From the NCBI GenBank assembly GCA_040218415.1, contig JAVJRN010000045.1:1-31552 (forward strand): a stretch of DNA of 31,552 nucleotides, given 5' to 3'. Below are positions 9,001 through 15,373 of the stretch, in pieces. The DNA is from JAVJRN01 sp040218415 (GTDB taxonomy: Bacteria; Bacteroidota; Bacteroidia; Cytophagales; Cyclobacteriaceae). The notes under the pieces are model-generated. The model had not been told where the DNA came from. It did no database searches and was given only the letters and a program-made list of their open reading frames with translations. Both the position numbers and the translations under genes were made by a program. Position 1 is the first letter of the stretch. Every line of letters begins with the position of its first letter.

Positions 9001-11900
9001 TTTACATTAAAATTAACGCCAGTAGAATCAATACTAATGGATAGCGTATCCGAAAAGCAAAAAGATTGTGGTGAATAACCTAAAACATTATAAGTTCCAC
9101 TAGATAGAGAGGAGACCAAACTACCAGAAGCAACAGGATCTGAATAGTCAGTGTCAGTTGCATCATACCAATTGAATTGAAATCCATCTGCATCGGTAAA
9201 TTTTTTATTGACTGGAGCACCAATGCCGCGAACCACGATATTATCAGCCCAAAAAAGTTCATCATCGGAGGTAGAATGCATGGTAAAAATGACTTGTAAA
9301 GTAGATCCGTCTGCAATATTGGCAGATGCTTGCTGGTATCCGAAATCGCCATAGCCTTCCGATACCAAAACGCGACTACCTCCGTCAAGACTATAATACA
9401 CGCGCATAACATCTCGCCACTGTCCGCTTGCTTCTAAAGCTCCGTCAGAAAGCATGTCCATGGAGAATGTTACATCATCGTAATTGGAGATATCAATAAG
9501 CTCCGACTGCCAAGTCACCGGCCTATTTTCGTTTTGCTCACCTGTGTTGAAAACCCCATAAGCCAAACTTCCAGAGGTATTGGTTACTCCCCAAAAGCTA
9601 GGGCTTCCACTATTTGTTGCAGTCCAAGCGGTTTCTCCATTGTCAGTGTTGTCGTTGACATTCAAATCTCCAAAATTTTCAGACCAAAAAGCCTCATTTT
9701 CACCACCAAGAGTTCCTTCGAAATAAGCCTCTGCTTGACCATTGTCAGGTTTTGAGGCAATACACTTTTCGTTATCCTTAAGTTTATTCGCTGTTAAACT
9801 AAAAGGCGTGTAGCTCACTTCTGTTGCTTGGTAGTTATCATCAACGTCACATTCTGGAATGGTAGAGGCGCCCAAGACGATAGGAGGGGTTTGCCCTAAA
9901 TCATTGATTACTGTAAAAAGCGTATAATTACCCCCTTTGCCATCAACCGTCAAAGTAATGGTATCCGTATCGCCCACATCAAAATTGTTGAGTACGGCAA
10001 GTGTGGTGCTCAAATAAGAACTTGAAGGATCATATAATCCTGTGCCATCTTGGATAGCATAGCCGTCATAAAAAGAAACAGGCAATGTTCCGGATAAATC
10101 AGTGTCACCAGTATTGGTGATAACAAATCTTATTTCAAAGGTAGTTTCGGGACAAGACGATGGTGTGGTTTCGATGATGCCGACGAATTCAATATCTGGC
10201 GATACGTAAGATGGACATCCATTAGCTTCTACATATGGTGCCTGATTTAAGAAGCCATTCAATACTCTGTTTTTTCCATCAATACTTTCAAATTCAGGAC
10301 ATTCTCCTTCAGAAAACACTTTGGTATGGTTTTGCTGTTCAACAGGAATAGTGAGATCATCATTCACATTCACACTAAAATAACCATGTTGATTCCAGAC
10401 TTCACGAGAAGGTTGCCAAACTTCTCCATCGGCTTCAAAAACCCTGATATGTGAAAACCGTGTATTGTTATATGGATTAAATGAAGTTAAGTCACTCGTG
10501 TAGCAGGGTACGCATATTTCACTGGCTCCATCTCCATCGACATCCGCCACTATCGGATATTCCTCTTGCGTTCTTGATATACAGGTATACTCTTGACGAG
10601 TGTCGCCGTTTTTCCCATCAATAATTATTAAAGAGCTTTCACTTCGGTAAACAGTTTCTGATGCACCGTCACCATCGAAATCAAAAAGCGTACATCCCGT
10701 AAATCCAGAAGTACCTTCTTTGATATTTTTAGTCCATAAAGTTCGTAGTTCTACCTGTCCTGCAGTAGTATCTAATTGTAAGGAATATAATTTTTGATTT
10801 TGAACATAATTCATGTTCAAATTACCATCACCATCAACATCTGCAATGTTGATTCTACCAGTTCCTCTGTTGAAATTATTGCCAGCATCTTGGTAGACGG
10901 CTACAAAATTGTTGGTGACATCCCAATAAAAGGTAGACGTTCTCCCGTTGTGGTCAGACCCCAAGGCACCAGAAGTAACCACATCCATATGACCATCAAG
11001 GTTAACATCGGCTACTGAGATAGCTGTCCATTGATCATCCCAGGCCGCATAGTATTTTGGATAATATTTTCCAGTATAACCAGAACTGGCCAGATCCACA
11101 TCCATATCATGCAGAAGTGTCAATGTGCCAGCCGCTAAGTCTACCCCATAGATTTCATTTCCTGTAATAAGTTCGAGTCCAGGATTCGTTTCATCAATAT
11201 CTACTGCAATTGGGCCATGAACAAAGTCTTTGTCCCAATTGCCACTACCTGTGACAAGAATGGTTCCTGTAAGGGCATCTCTTATTTCATTTTTGTAGTA
11301 AAGTTCTGCCACGCCATCTTGGTTAAAGTCGGCGACACTAGGCAGTCCGATATTGTTTCTTGTGGATTTGGCGGTCCAAACTAAATTGCCTTCGCAATCA
11401 TAAACTGCAATATCATTACCTACATTTTCAACAACGATTATCTCAGCACAATCATCGCCTTGCAGATTGGCCAAAACCAAACCATTTTCAGGTTCAAATG
11501 CCGTATTTATTTGAAATTCTGTCGCACCTGTGACTCCATCTAGGATGGAAACCGTTCTTGCTTGTCTATTAGAAACAACAATTTCGGGAGTACCATCTTG
11601 ATCAATATCACCGACTGTTGGGGACGAATGGCTATTCGCTGTTTCATCTGCAGAAGTCCATGCTACCTTTAATTTAAAAATTGGATTTTTTGTTGGTTCG
11701 TCTTTACAAACGACACTGTTACCAAAATAGAAATCAGTACAACTCGGCCCTCCTGCACAGTCAATATCATAGCAATCTACGAATCCGTCTCCATCATTAT
11801 CTATGCCATCAGCGCATGAAGTTTCTTGAGAAAAAACCGAGGAAATGATGAAAAAAGTAAAAATAAGCGTTAGGATGGCTTTAAACTGGTGGCTTCTCAT
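1..11900 (-). CDS. Giant SprB-like secreted adhesin, C-terminus outside the window
   Basis: I read this by reverse-complementing from the ATG at 11898-11900. The frame was open at every point I translated (near 11.8, 10.5, 8.8, 5.3, 4.1, 2.5 kb and at base 1), giving at least 3966 residues. It starts with a signal peptide (MRSHQFKAILTLIFTFF, then SVFSQ). An Asp-rich calcium-type motif DGIDNDGDGFVDC follows, then FG-GAP/VCBS-like repeats at about residues 80-500 (GDIDQDGTPEIVV, ADVDGDGASEI). A CARDB-like segment lies at about 565-640, a jelly-roll-like segment at 725-890 and a LamG/concanavalin-like domain at about 1240-1460. About two dozen Ig-like/SprB-like modules then fill the rest, each ending in a YxVxVTxxxxGC-type strand and most with a second Cys near the start. 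The role is inferred as a surface adhesin exported by T9SS. A C-terminal sorting domain is expected beyond base 1 but is not seen. The neighbouring PorP/SprF gene supports this. Confidence 0.9.
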   Translation of the reverse strand, partial: MRSHQFKAILTLIFTFFIISSVFSQETSCADGIDNDGDGFVDCYDIDCAGGPSCTDFYFGNSVVCKDEPTKNPIFKLKVAWTSADETANSHSSPTVGDIDQDGTPEIVVSNRQARTVSILDGVTGATEFQINTAFEPENGLVLANLQGDDCAEIIVVENVGNDIAVYDCEGNLVWTAKSTRNNIGLPSVADFNQDGVAELYYKNEIRDALTGTILVTGSGNWDKDFVHGPIAVDIDETNPGLELITGNEIYGVDLAAGTLTLLHDMDVDLASSGYTGKYYPKYYAAWDDQWTAISVADVNLDGHMDVVTSGALGSDHNGRTSTFYWDVTNNFVAVYQDAGNNFNRGTGRINIADVDGDGNLNMNYVQNQKLYSLQLDTTAGQVELRTLWTKNIKEGTSGFTGCTLFDFDGDGASETVYRSESSLIIIDGKNGDTRQEYTCISRTQEEYPIVADVDGDGASEICVPCYTSDLTSFNPYNNTRFSHIRVFEADGEVWQPSREVWNQHGYFSVNVNDDLTIPVEQQNHTKVFSEGECPEFESIDGKNRVLNGFLNQAPYVEANGCPSYVSPDIEFVGIIETTPSSCPETTFEIRFVITNTGDTDLSGTLPVSFYDGYAIQDGTGLYDPSSSYLSTTLAVLNNFDVGDTDTITLTVDGKGGNYTLFTVINDLGQTPPIVLGASTIPECDVDDNYQATEVSYTPFSLTANKLKDNEKCIASKPDNGQAEAYFEGTLGGENEAFWSENFGDLNVNDNTDNGETAWTATNSGSPSFWGVTNTSGSLAYGVFNTGEQNENRPVTWQSELIDISNYDDVTFSMDMLSDGALEASGQWRDVMRVYYSLDGGSRVLVSEGYGDFGYQQASANIADGSTLQVIFTMHSTSDDELFWADNIVVRGIGAPVNKKFTDADGFQFNWYDATDTDYSDPVASGSLVSSLSSGTYNVLGYSPQSFCFSDTLSISIDSTGVNFNVKVDTVQSLTSCATPNGMLRAFVYTQTDASGDPLDTITTGYQFKWFISSEGVTPIGTGDTIRNLEAISYTVEVTHDLSGCQSSGSNAVTSKLSFPDFNGIAVDITNIEDCNGTGDLSASMNGGTTGFDFEWYIGNSLKPTVDFNTADITGLAEGDYTLRVIDQTTLCSSETITVAVQDVSTNPNPTITVNQHNTACGNNNYNGSATVDPGTASNVSITWYVGTTTANANSLPGAITGSSVSANDLTVNGLPEGIYTASVKKGGCTVNETVEILENSSGPSFSFITPVDAGSAINFSNKSWLDIPQAIAGWEEITISYWAFLSNENYLNDHLIFSSGGTNEDQVVLWTDNTDGLAFVVKTAGDGGRGRINTNFKPTGWTQLTGVWSLGDLNGDGINGDMALYADGVLLGTDNYTGNGNGLLNAGSDMYIARDGNLGVNKFEGRIDEFKIYNKALTPTEVADATCADADGTEEGLVIYYDFDGLTITNDGGSIPNRGTATNSTTNVNTGNSGADYDATINLQAQGTVSYLTSSIECPLGYATNNSTCDAANPNGVMDVRNGITPANGDYVYTLYSGYSTDTQIAQVTSPNDPIFTGLAAGFYTIQALDQNSGCATDPLSFSIANVEDRPTIVTTLTPDQGCATTGLGEIKVVSYSITEPGSYTYELFNGATFDAGSLLSTETVSDGSVGFTFTGLINGSYRIRVTNDDEFCTFYKDVIIDDVSSAPVVQSAAASVNASCGLPNGAMNIIMADGNENFTFSFYNGSVVKATADATVVGVANVAASYGGLAAGQYTVVARSNTTGCPSATVTRTIVDQLVYPDITTTQVQAQTSCAGGSPDGQASASVTDGNGANQIETEGYSFEWFNASNDLVSSTSTTSENLPSGDYTVTVTNDNTGCSASENITIDFTPSRPSISTTALALVNNVVCDETTISTTGQISVAVVFNGITITSPSANGYTFTWYEGSGIIGQNITTSGSTNGSTPTGQSTESISGLIGGTYTVVTTAPNGCSSDPQEFTIGNNEVVPTISLVKDSDLTTCNNTKNGAATVTVTPVGAETYTFSWFSGSGTTTPITPTTVNGTNSQQATNLAAGTYTALARNNSTGCESTANITIDSVAAVINIATASFASKTDVTDCSPTNGQIAFTQVDVTAGGSTTNYTSNLNTDFRFLLYNADASTLLGVFDGDTTGLAATTYIVEVQERSSGCTSASREFVIGDVSVGPTLIASQAAPSSICAGGTAPTGSATVAITAPTGTYTYQWYTGTTASAGNIIDNATNDSADEQTLTNVAAGQYTVLVTDTNGTGLGCTNTATATVTENPATITINTADNVGATNCDNLNNGSYTITEVFEDGANAAAIADYTYEFFDNGGNSLGAASTTASTSGLAPGNYSVIIIRASSNCTSASLPFTISDESVQPTVAIATVDNTSCSGTTANGSLTAAVTLSGDEVAADYSFTWYYSTPANVGNTGSATQLTNNGAYTSNAVAYTVSVSDNGGYTGNVLGGLPENETGQVYWVRVTDNDNPSATCYTDASESIVDAPATIVVTAATETDTDQCSPVIGAIQIDAITINGNATNTAAGFETLQTDGYSFEILQANGTTLVKAFDVAASAATTTFPAATTLNPGSYNVRITNDLNCISTLYPFTIDDNIPTANISVTPSNNTSCGTANGSATVVVLNGSNANATGDYSYKWFLGSTIGTGNEVINGDKLSNNSDVLGATTANMTQIGAGNYYVEITDNDATDGGTGCVFYETVTINTVQPDIEITASDKQSDNTVCDDTDASIEFNGKFRIAQITVNATNSTGADLNNFTYKVYSDNGGGTLTDVTANLTFSTADNGANNFIEIGQIEEGDYQVEAINTNDCTSDRVSFTIDGVFTNPDLAAANYTVTNLASCDQTNSANGEIVITNVGAGAGVYANYSFAWYDKPAADIASSTAEQTASGNLAAATFSGQAPGTYSVRVTNTLTGCYTDQQFAIGTDPVLDPYLALTLTNDVDNCNPENGEITATPFVVLNVTNVAGGALNAGAFDYDGTSESATISSNDGNTLYLELGTVTKDFVVGETITQGGVTAEVVSSSRIGSNQDQSDFTWTWYEELGTSRHNITTNSGTLNDGSTAVAGFDSNVLTSVPEGNYSVEISNDVTACESSTYYIEVTRDPNSEFGIAVTIDTYPGSCTGAEGDFSIDISGPATNDFSIEIWKAGQVDVGTALFTQGVTAQIAGDEISIIGTNVAGLFENGSYTVIATNDATKCTTEQTFFLPFVEAPKLNLTVPEILSHNTNCQPWEDGSNNGAQGGATGTVDLTMTLIDDVDLTEISHESYQLFVFREDEYLNNTIDIETELILAVDNASTWAINDQIVGASSSATAKVTAVDGANNRITLEQSSIVTFTSGETINQPAPGTKSGAIVSIYQTGLWTDSENNTAVSRTPLIVAIAGTTGDANGDGTGQVAVDANDPSDVGDVAVNDFSNTYRITGLSAGKYFVVAAQEGVSYCLSPTVEFVIEDRFDDLTVDRNIAAQFESKDNTDCGTSPNGTIDIKNILVNYRDINNASQTTTEDATNNDLYNFSWIDLDGAIGAANSAVPGANRTNNDASLINLPAGRYRVTIENLVSGAATEGDACTATYIFSISDNPDDMVVNTATVTAHNTNCSTSNGIITLTNFNLTEIDGANSVVTWNTTDGYTANLYNLGTNTNATGPITNPINSGGAGQTTFENLDAGDYQIVITNNLGCTSAAYPLTIDDNASAPTLALISATDNTKCTAAYTGEVSIQFSGDATANNYEYAWYSSLANAQSESSAIVAATLSSAATVSLPTIEGGTYTLRVEDVESGGNGLGCVSYLTTTIYNDIDEVTDFAFTATNSVDCSPESGSIEITSVTTTNLKSNTAGTGSPLNAAAIQSRFTITVFNDNSGSLGASVATDTPGDDVDNIIGSLSTGNYFIQLSDNDGCTSSLKSFNISNVAVTPTVTISEDNANTICDPAITGGTANGQITAEVTAPDVDDSYTFQW

Positions 11901-12010
11901 AGGTATTATATAGATGGTAGCTATACTCTTGAATAATATTTGAACTTCAGCTGCTCCTTTAAAAATGTTAGGAAATCTACCGAATGCCAAAAAACAATAA
12001 ATCCAATAAT

Positions 12011-12042
12011 CAAAGGTAATGAATACTTTTTAAATGGACAAT
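12011..12042 (-). promoter_or_regulatory. Candidate Bacteroidota-type promoter for the giant adhesin gene
   Basis: On the minus strand ATTG (12042-12039) is followed after 20 bases by TACCTTTG (12018-12011), an exact match to the Bacteroidota -7 element TAnnTTTG at a normal spacing from the -33 TTG. It lies in the 224-bp gap between the 1081-residue gene and the giant gene. It would leave a leader of about 105-110 bases before the ATG at 11900. No convincing Shine-Dalgarno sequence precedes that ATG, which is normal for this phylum. I saw no strong terminator for the upstream gene in the rest of the gap, so read-through is also possible. Confidence 0.55.
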
Positions 12043-12124
12043 ATTAATATTAAATTGTACAATATGAAGATTTGTCTTTAAGGTAAGTTGTAATCAAGGT
12101 TATAGATTAAGACAAAAAGATACT

Positions 12125-15100
12125 TTATCTGCCGAGTAAAATACTGCCAGTTCGATCAAAATCACTGTCCTGGCATTTCATAACAAAATAATAAATTCCT
12201 TCTGGTGCCGCAGTATTTCCACCTTCTATATTACCATTCCATACACAGTTATCTTCGAAGGGACTATCCCCAACAAAAATATCTCTGCCACGACTATCAA
12301 ATATGTAAACTTTACAGTCTTCCAAGTTTGAAGTATTCAATATTTCCCAGCAGTCATAACCAAGCCCATCGGCATTAGGGGAGAAAGACTTCCTAGGTAT
12401 GACTCCTTGGTTAATCACCCTTAAAGTGGCCGATTCCCTACAGTTATTGGCATCAGTGGCTGTTACAGTGATATCGTTAATTCTTCTACTTGGAAAAACT
12501 CTTACACTTTCGCCCTCAGTCACATTTAATAATTCTTCTGGAGACCAAACGTAATCACTACCACCTTCTACTATAGCCGTGACATCTACTGATATTTGAT
12601 CCTCTTGGAGTTCTATAGAATTATCCTGAACTGTAGCTTCTACAGAAGTAAATTCTATCCCCGAATTGGGGAAGTTACTTACCACCTGAGAGCTATTCAC
12701 AGCACAACCAATGTTAGTGATCATAGAGGCTGTAATCGTAACCTCGTTGGTTTCTCCTTGGGTTTTTGCATAAGTAAAAAACTGCGTATCGCCGGTACTC
12801 CATTGGTAGCTTTGCAAGCCTTGGGGGAGTTCTAGTCTGATACTATCACTTGGGCATTTTACCAATGTATTACTCGCGCTAGTAATGGCTATATCAGGTA
12901 TAGCAGAAACTGTGATCGTTTGGATCATTGTTTGGGTACATGCATTTATTTCATTATAACCAGTCGTAAGTCGCACTGTGTAATCATTGGCGGTGGTCCA
13001 TGTTTTATTGGCAGTTTGTGTCGTAGCATTTGTGCCATCTCCAAAATCCCAAGAATAATTCAACGTAAAGCCTTGTTCTCCTGTAGAGTTAGCAGCTATT
13101 GCTACTGGTACATTGACGCAGGCTTCATCGGTCATATCAATCATAGAACTCGGTATAGGAACGGCATTGATAGCGTATTTTGGACTGGTATTTCTACAGC
13201 CACTTTCATTGGAAATAATGCTGACTGTATACCCAGCAGATTTGTTTACAATGGTTGTGGTGCCTGATTGACCAGCGAGAGCTCCATTATCGTCGTTCCA
13301 TTGATACGAAAATCCATCGTAAGCGGGCACCTCTAGTTCAGTGCTTCCACCAACTGCACAGAAACTATCTAATCCATTATTCCTAATTCCAACTATCGGT
13401 GGTTCATCTACAACTAAGGTGAAATAGCCAGCATCTGATATACAATTACTTCCTGATTGTGTGCGTAATTCGTATTCCCCGCTATTGTCTGCAGAGACAC
13501 TGTTTAATATTATTTCCTGATTTCCAGAAGTAGACCCATCAGGTAAAGTCCAATAATAGTTATCTGAGGTAGGTGCCGATAAAGTAATGCTCGCCCCGGC
13601 ACATAATGGGCTTGCGGAATTGGAGCTACTAATTGTAGGTGCAGAGGGAGGACTGCCGTTGGTCATACCCAAAGTAATATCACTGCTTTCAGAACATCCG
13701 TCGCTTGTGGAGACCGTTACTCTTACGGTTACACTAGTGCCTGATGTTACGGTAATCGAGGCATTATCACCATTCTCCACTACAGTACCATTGCCGCCGA
13801 TAACCGCCCAACTATAATTAGCATTAAGGGTCTTTGTAGCTTGAAGCGTAAATGGACTATTAAGACAGAAAGTAAGGTTTTCTGGAGAAACCTTTGGAAC
13901 GACACAATGACGATTAATTAAGATAGATAATTCTCCCTGTGTATTAGAAATACTTCGATGGGTAAAAGCCAAATCGACCTTCCCGTCGCTATTGAGATCT
14001 GATACAACAATGTTCCTGTTTCTCGAGGCGGTTGAAATTGATTCGGCGTTGGCCATAGAAATATCAGGAGAATCACCATTATTTATCAAGAAGTATATGG
14101 CATTGTTTGTACTGGCCGAAACCACGTCTAAGTTGCCATCACCATTAATGTCTCCCAAATTAACTCCCCAAACATCATCTGCGGAAAAAAATTGCTCGTT
14201 ACCAAAACCCAATCGGCCATCATCACCGGTAGCATTTTGGTGTATATATATTCTCCCAAGCTCTCGGTCGGTAGATATGATGTCTTTAAGGCCATCCTTA
14301 TTCAGGTCTGCAATGACCACATTTTGTCTGTTTCCTTGACTTGCAAAAATGGTGTCCAAAACTAATTTCACTTCTCCAGGCGAGCTTATGTTTCTAATAG
14401 CATAGATCCTTTGCTGTGCTCCTTCAAAAGGAAGCGTGACAATGTCTAACAGCCCATTGTTATTCAAGTCTCCAATATCCAATGCACCAAAATTTGAGAC
14501 GTTTTCTAAAAGCAACTTGTAAGGTGTAGTTTCAATATCGATGGACTTGAGACTGAGGTTTCTGTAAACGAAAATGGCCGCTTCAAACTGGCTACTGATC
14601 ACGATATCGTTTATTCCATCCGAATCGATATCACCAATTTTTATCCTTCTTGGATTATTTTTTCCAGTACCATCAGCCAAATTAGGCAACAAGAACTGAT
14701 CCACCAAGGTCATGCTAATGGTCGCGTTATTGGACGTATTTTTATAAATAAATATATGATTCAGCGCAGTGGCAAGGCTCGCCGAAAACAGGAGTTCTGC
14801 TCTTCCATCGCCATCCAAATCTCCGCAACTTGTCACTGTGGTGGCAATATTGACGTTGTTTAAGGATTGATTTGAAAAGGAAACGGAAGTTCCAGTGGAT
14901 GTATTGGTAAAGATGTTGATTTGGGTGTTGTCTTCGTTGGAAATGGCTATATCATTTTTACCATCACCATTGAAGTCGCAAGCGCATAGATCAGTGCTGA
15001 GTTGATTATTTGTTGGAATATCGCGTCGTGTGTCGAAGTTAGCAGTAGAAAAAGCACCGCCTCCAAAACTCAACATGAACTTATTTATGGAGCTACCCAC

Positions 15101-15370
15101 CCGTCCTGAATTCGTGTCAACGACCCGTACCACACCATAAGTTGCATTGTTTGGAACTACTGCCGTAAGTAGGGTAGAGGAATTGAAGGTGAAGGCGGCT
15201 TCACCTTCACCAAAAAACACTTTACAGGTATTCGTGAAGCCAGAACCGGCGATGGAAATGGTTTCACCAACGGCACCACTAGTTTTGCTCAGTGAGTTGA
15301 TAAAAGGTCTTTGCTGAGCTTGGCAAACCAAGACAAAAAAGAAAATTGCAACTGTTATTAAATATCTCAT
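12125..15370 (-). CDS. Secreted TIG / FG-GAP / PKD protein with type B T9SS sorting domain
   Basis: The product has 1081 residues. A signal peptide (MRYLITVAIFFFVLVCQAQ) precedes an IPT/TIG-type Ig domain at about 22-100. FG-GAP/VCBS-like repeats at about 105-485 carry Asp-rich motifs such as DFNGDGKNDIAIS and DLDGDGRAELLFS. Several Ig-like domains follow, then a PKD domain at about 745-835 (YSWDFGDGT). The last 90 residues are a gliding-motility-associated (CHU_C, T9SS type B) domain: FSPNADGLGYDCWEI, then VYIFDSRGRDIF, then PEGIYYFV and a final short strand. By family knowledge it should cross the outer membrane by T9SS and stay at the surface or be released. Its ATG lies 3 bp after the stop of the PorP/SprF-SPOR gene, so the two are almost certainly one operon. 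The adhesive or ligand-binding role is inferred from domain content only. Confidence 0.92.
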   Translation of the reverse strand: MRYLITVAIFFFVLVCQAQQRPFINSLSKTSGAVGETISIAGSGFTNTCKVFFGEGEAAFTFNSSTLLTAVVPNNATYGVVRVVDTNSGRVGSSINKFMLSFGGGAFSTANFDTRRDIPTNNQLSTDLCACDFNGDGKNDIAISNEDNTQINIFTNTSTGTSVSFSNQSLNNVNIATTVTSCGDLDGDGRAELLFSASLATALNHIFIYKNTSNNATISMTLVDQFLLPNLADGTGKNNPRRIKIGDIDSDGINDIVISSQFEAAIFVYRNLSLKSIDIETTPYKLLLENVSNFGALDIGDLNNNGLLDIVTLPFEGAQQRIYAIRNISSPGEVKLVLDTIFASQGNRQNVVIADLNKDGLKDIISTDRELGRIYIHQNATGDDGRLGFGNEQFFSADDVWGVNLGDINGDGNLDVVSASTNNAIYFLINNGDSPDISMANAESISTASRNRNIVVSDLNSDGKVDLAFTHRSISNTQGELSILINRHCVVPKVSPENLTFCLNSPFTLQATKTLNANYSWAVIGGNGTVVENGDNASITVTSGTSVTVRVTVSTSDGCSESSDITLGMTNGSPPSAPTISSSNSASPLCAGASITLSAPTSDNYYWTLPDGSTSGNQEIILNSVSADNSGEYELRTQSGSNCISDAGYFTLVVDEPPIVGIRNNGLDSFCAVGGSTELEVPAYDGFSYQWNDDNGALAGQSGTTTIVNKSAGYTVSIISNESGCRNTSPKYAINAVPIPSSMIDMTDEACVNVPVAIAANSTGEQGFTLNYSWDFGDGTNATTQTANKTWTTANDYTVRLTTGYNEINACTQTMIQTITVSAIPDIAITSASNTLVKCPSDSIRLELPQGLQSYQWSTGDTQFFTYAKTQGETNEVTITASMITNIGCAVNSSQVVSNFPNSGIEFTSVEATVQDNSIELQEDQISVDVTAIVEGGSDYVWSPEELLNVTEGESVRVFPSRRINDITVTATDANNCRESATLRVINQGVIPRKSFSPNADGLGYDCWEILNTSNLEDCKVYIFDSRGRDIFVGDSPFEDNCVWNGNIEGGNTAAPEGIYYFVMKCQDSDFDRTGSILLGR

Positions 15371-15373
15371 CGA

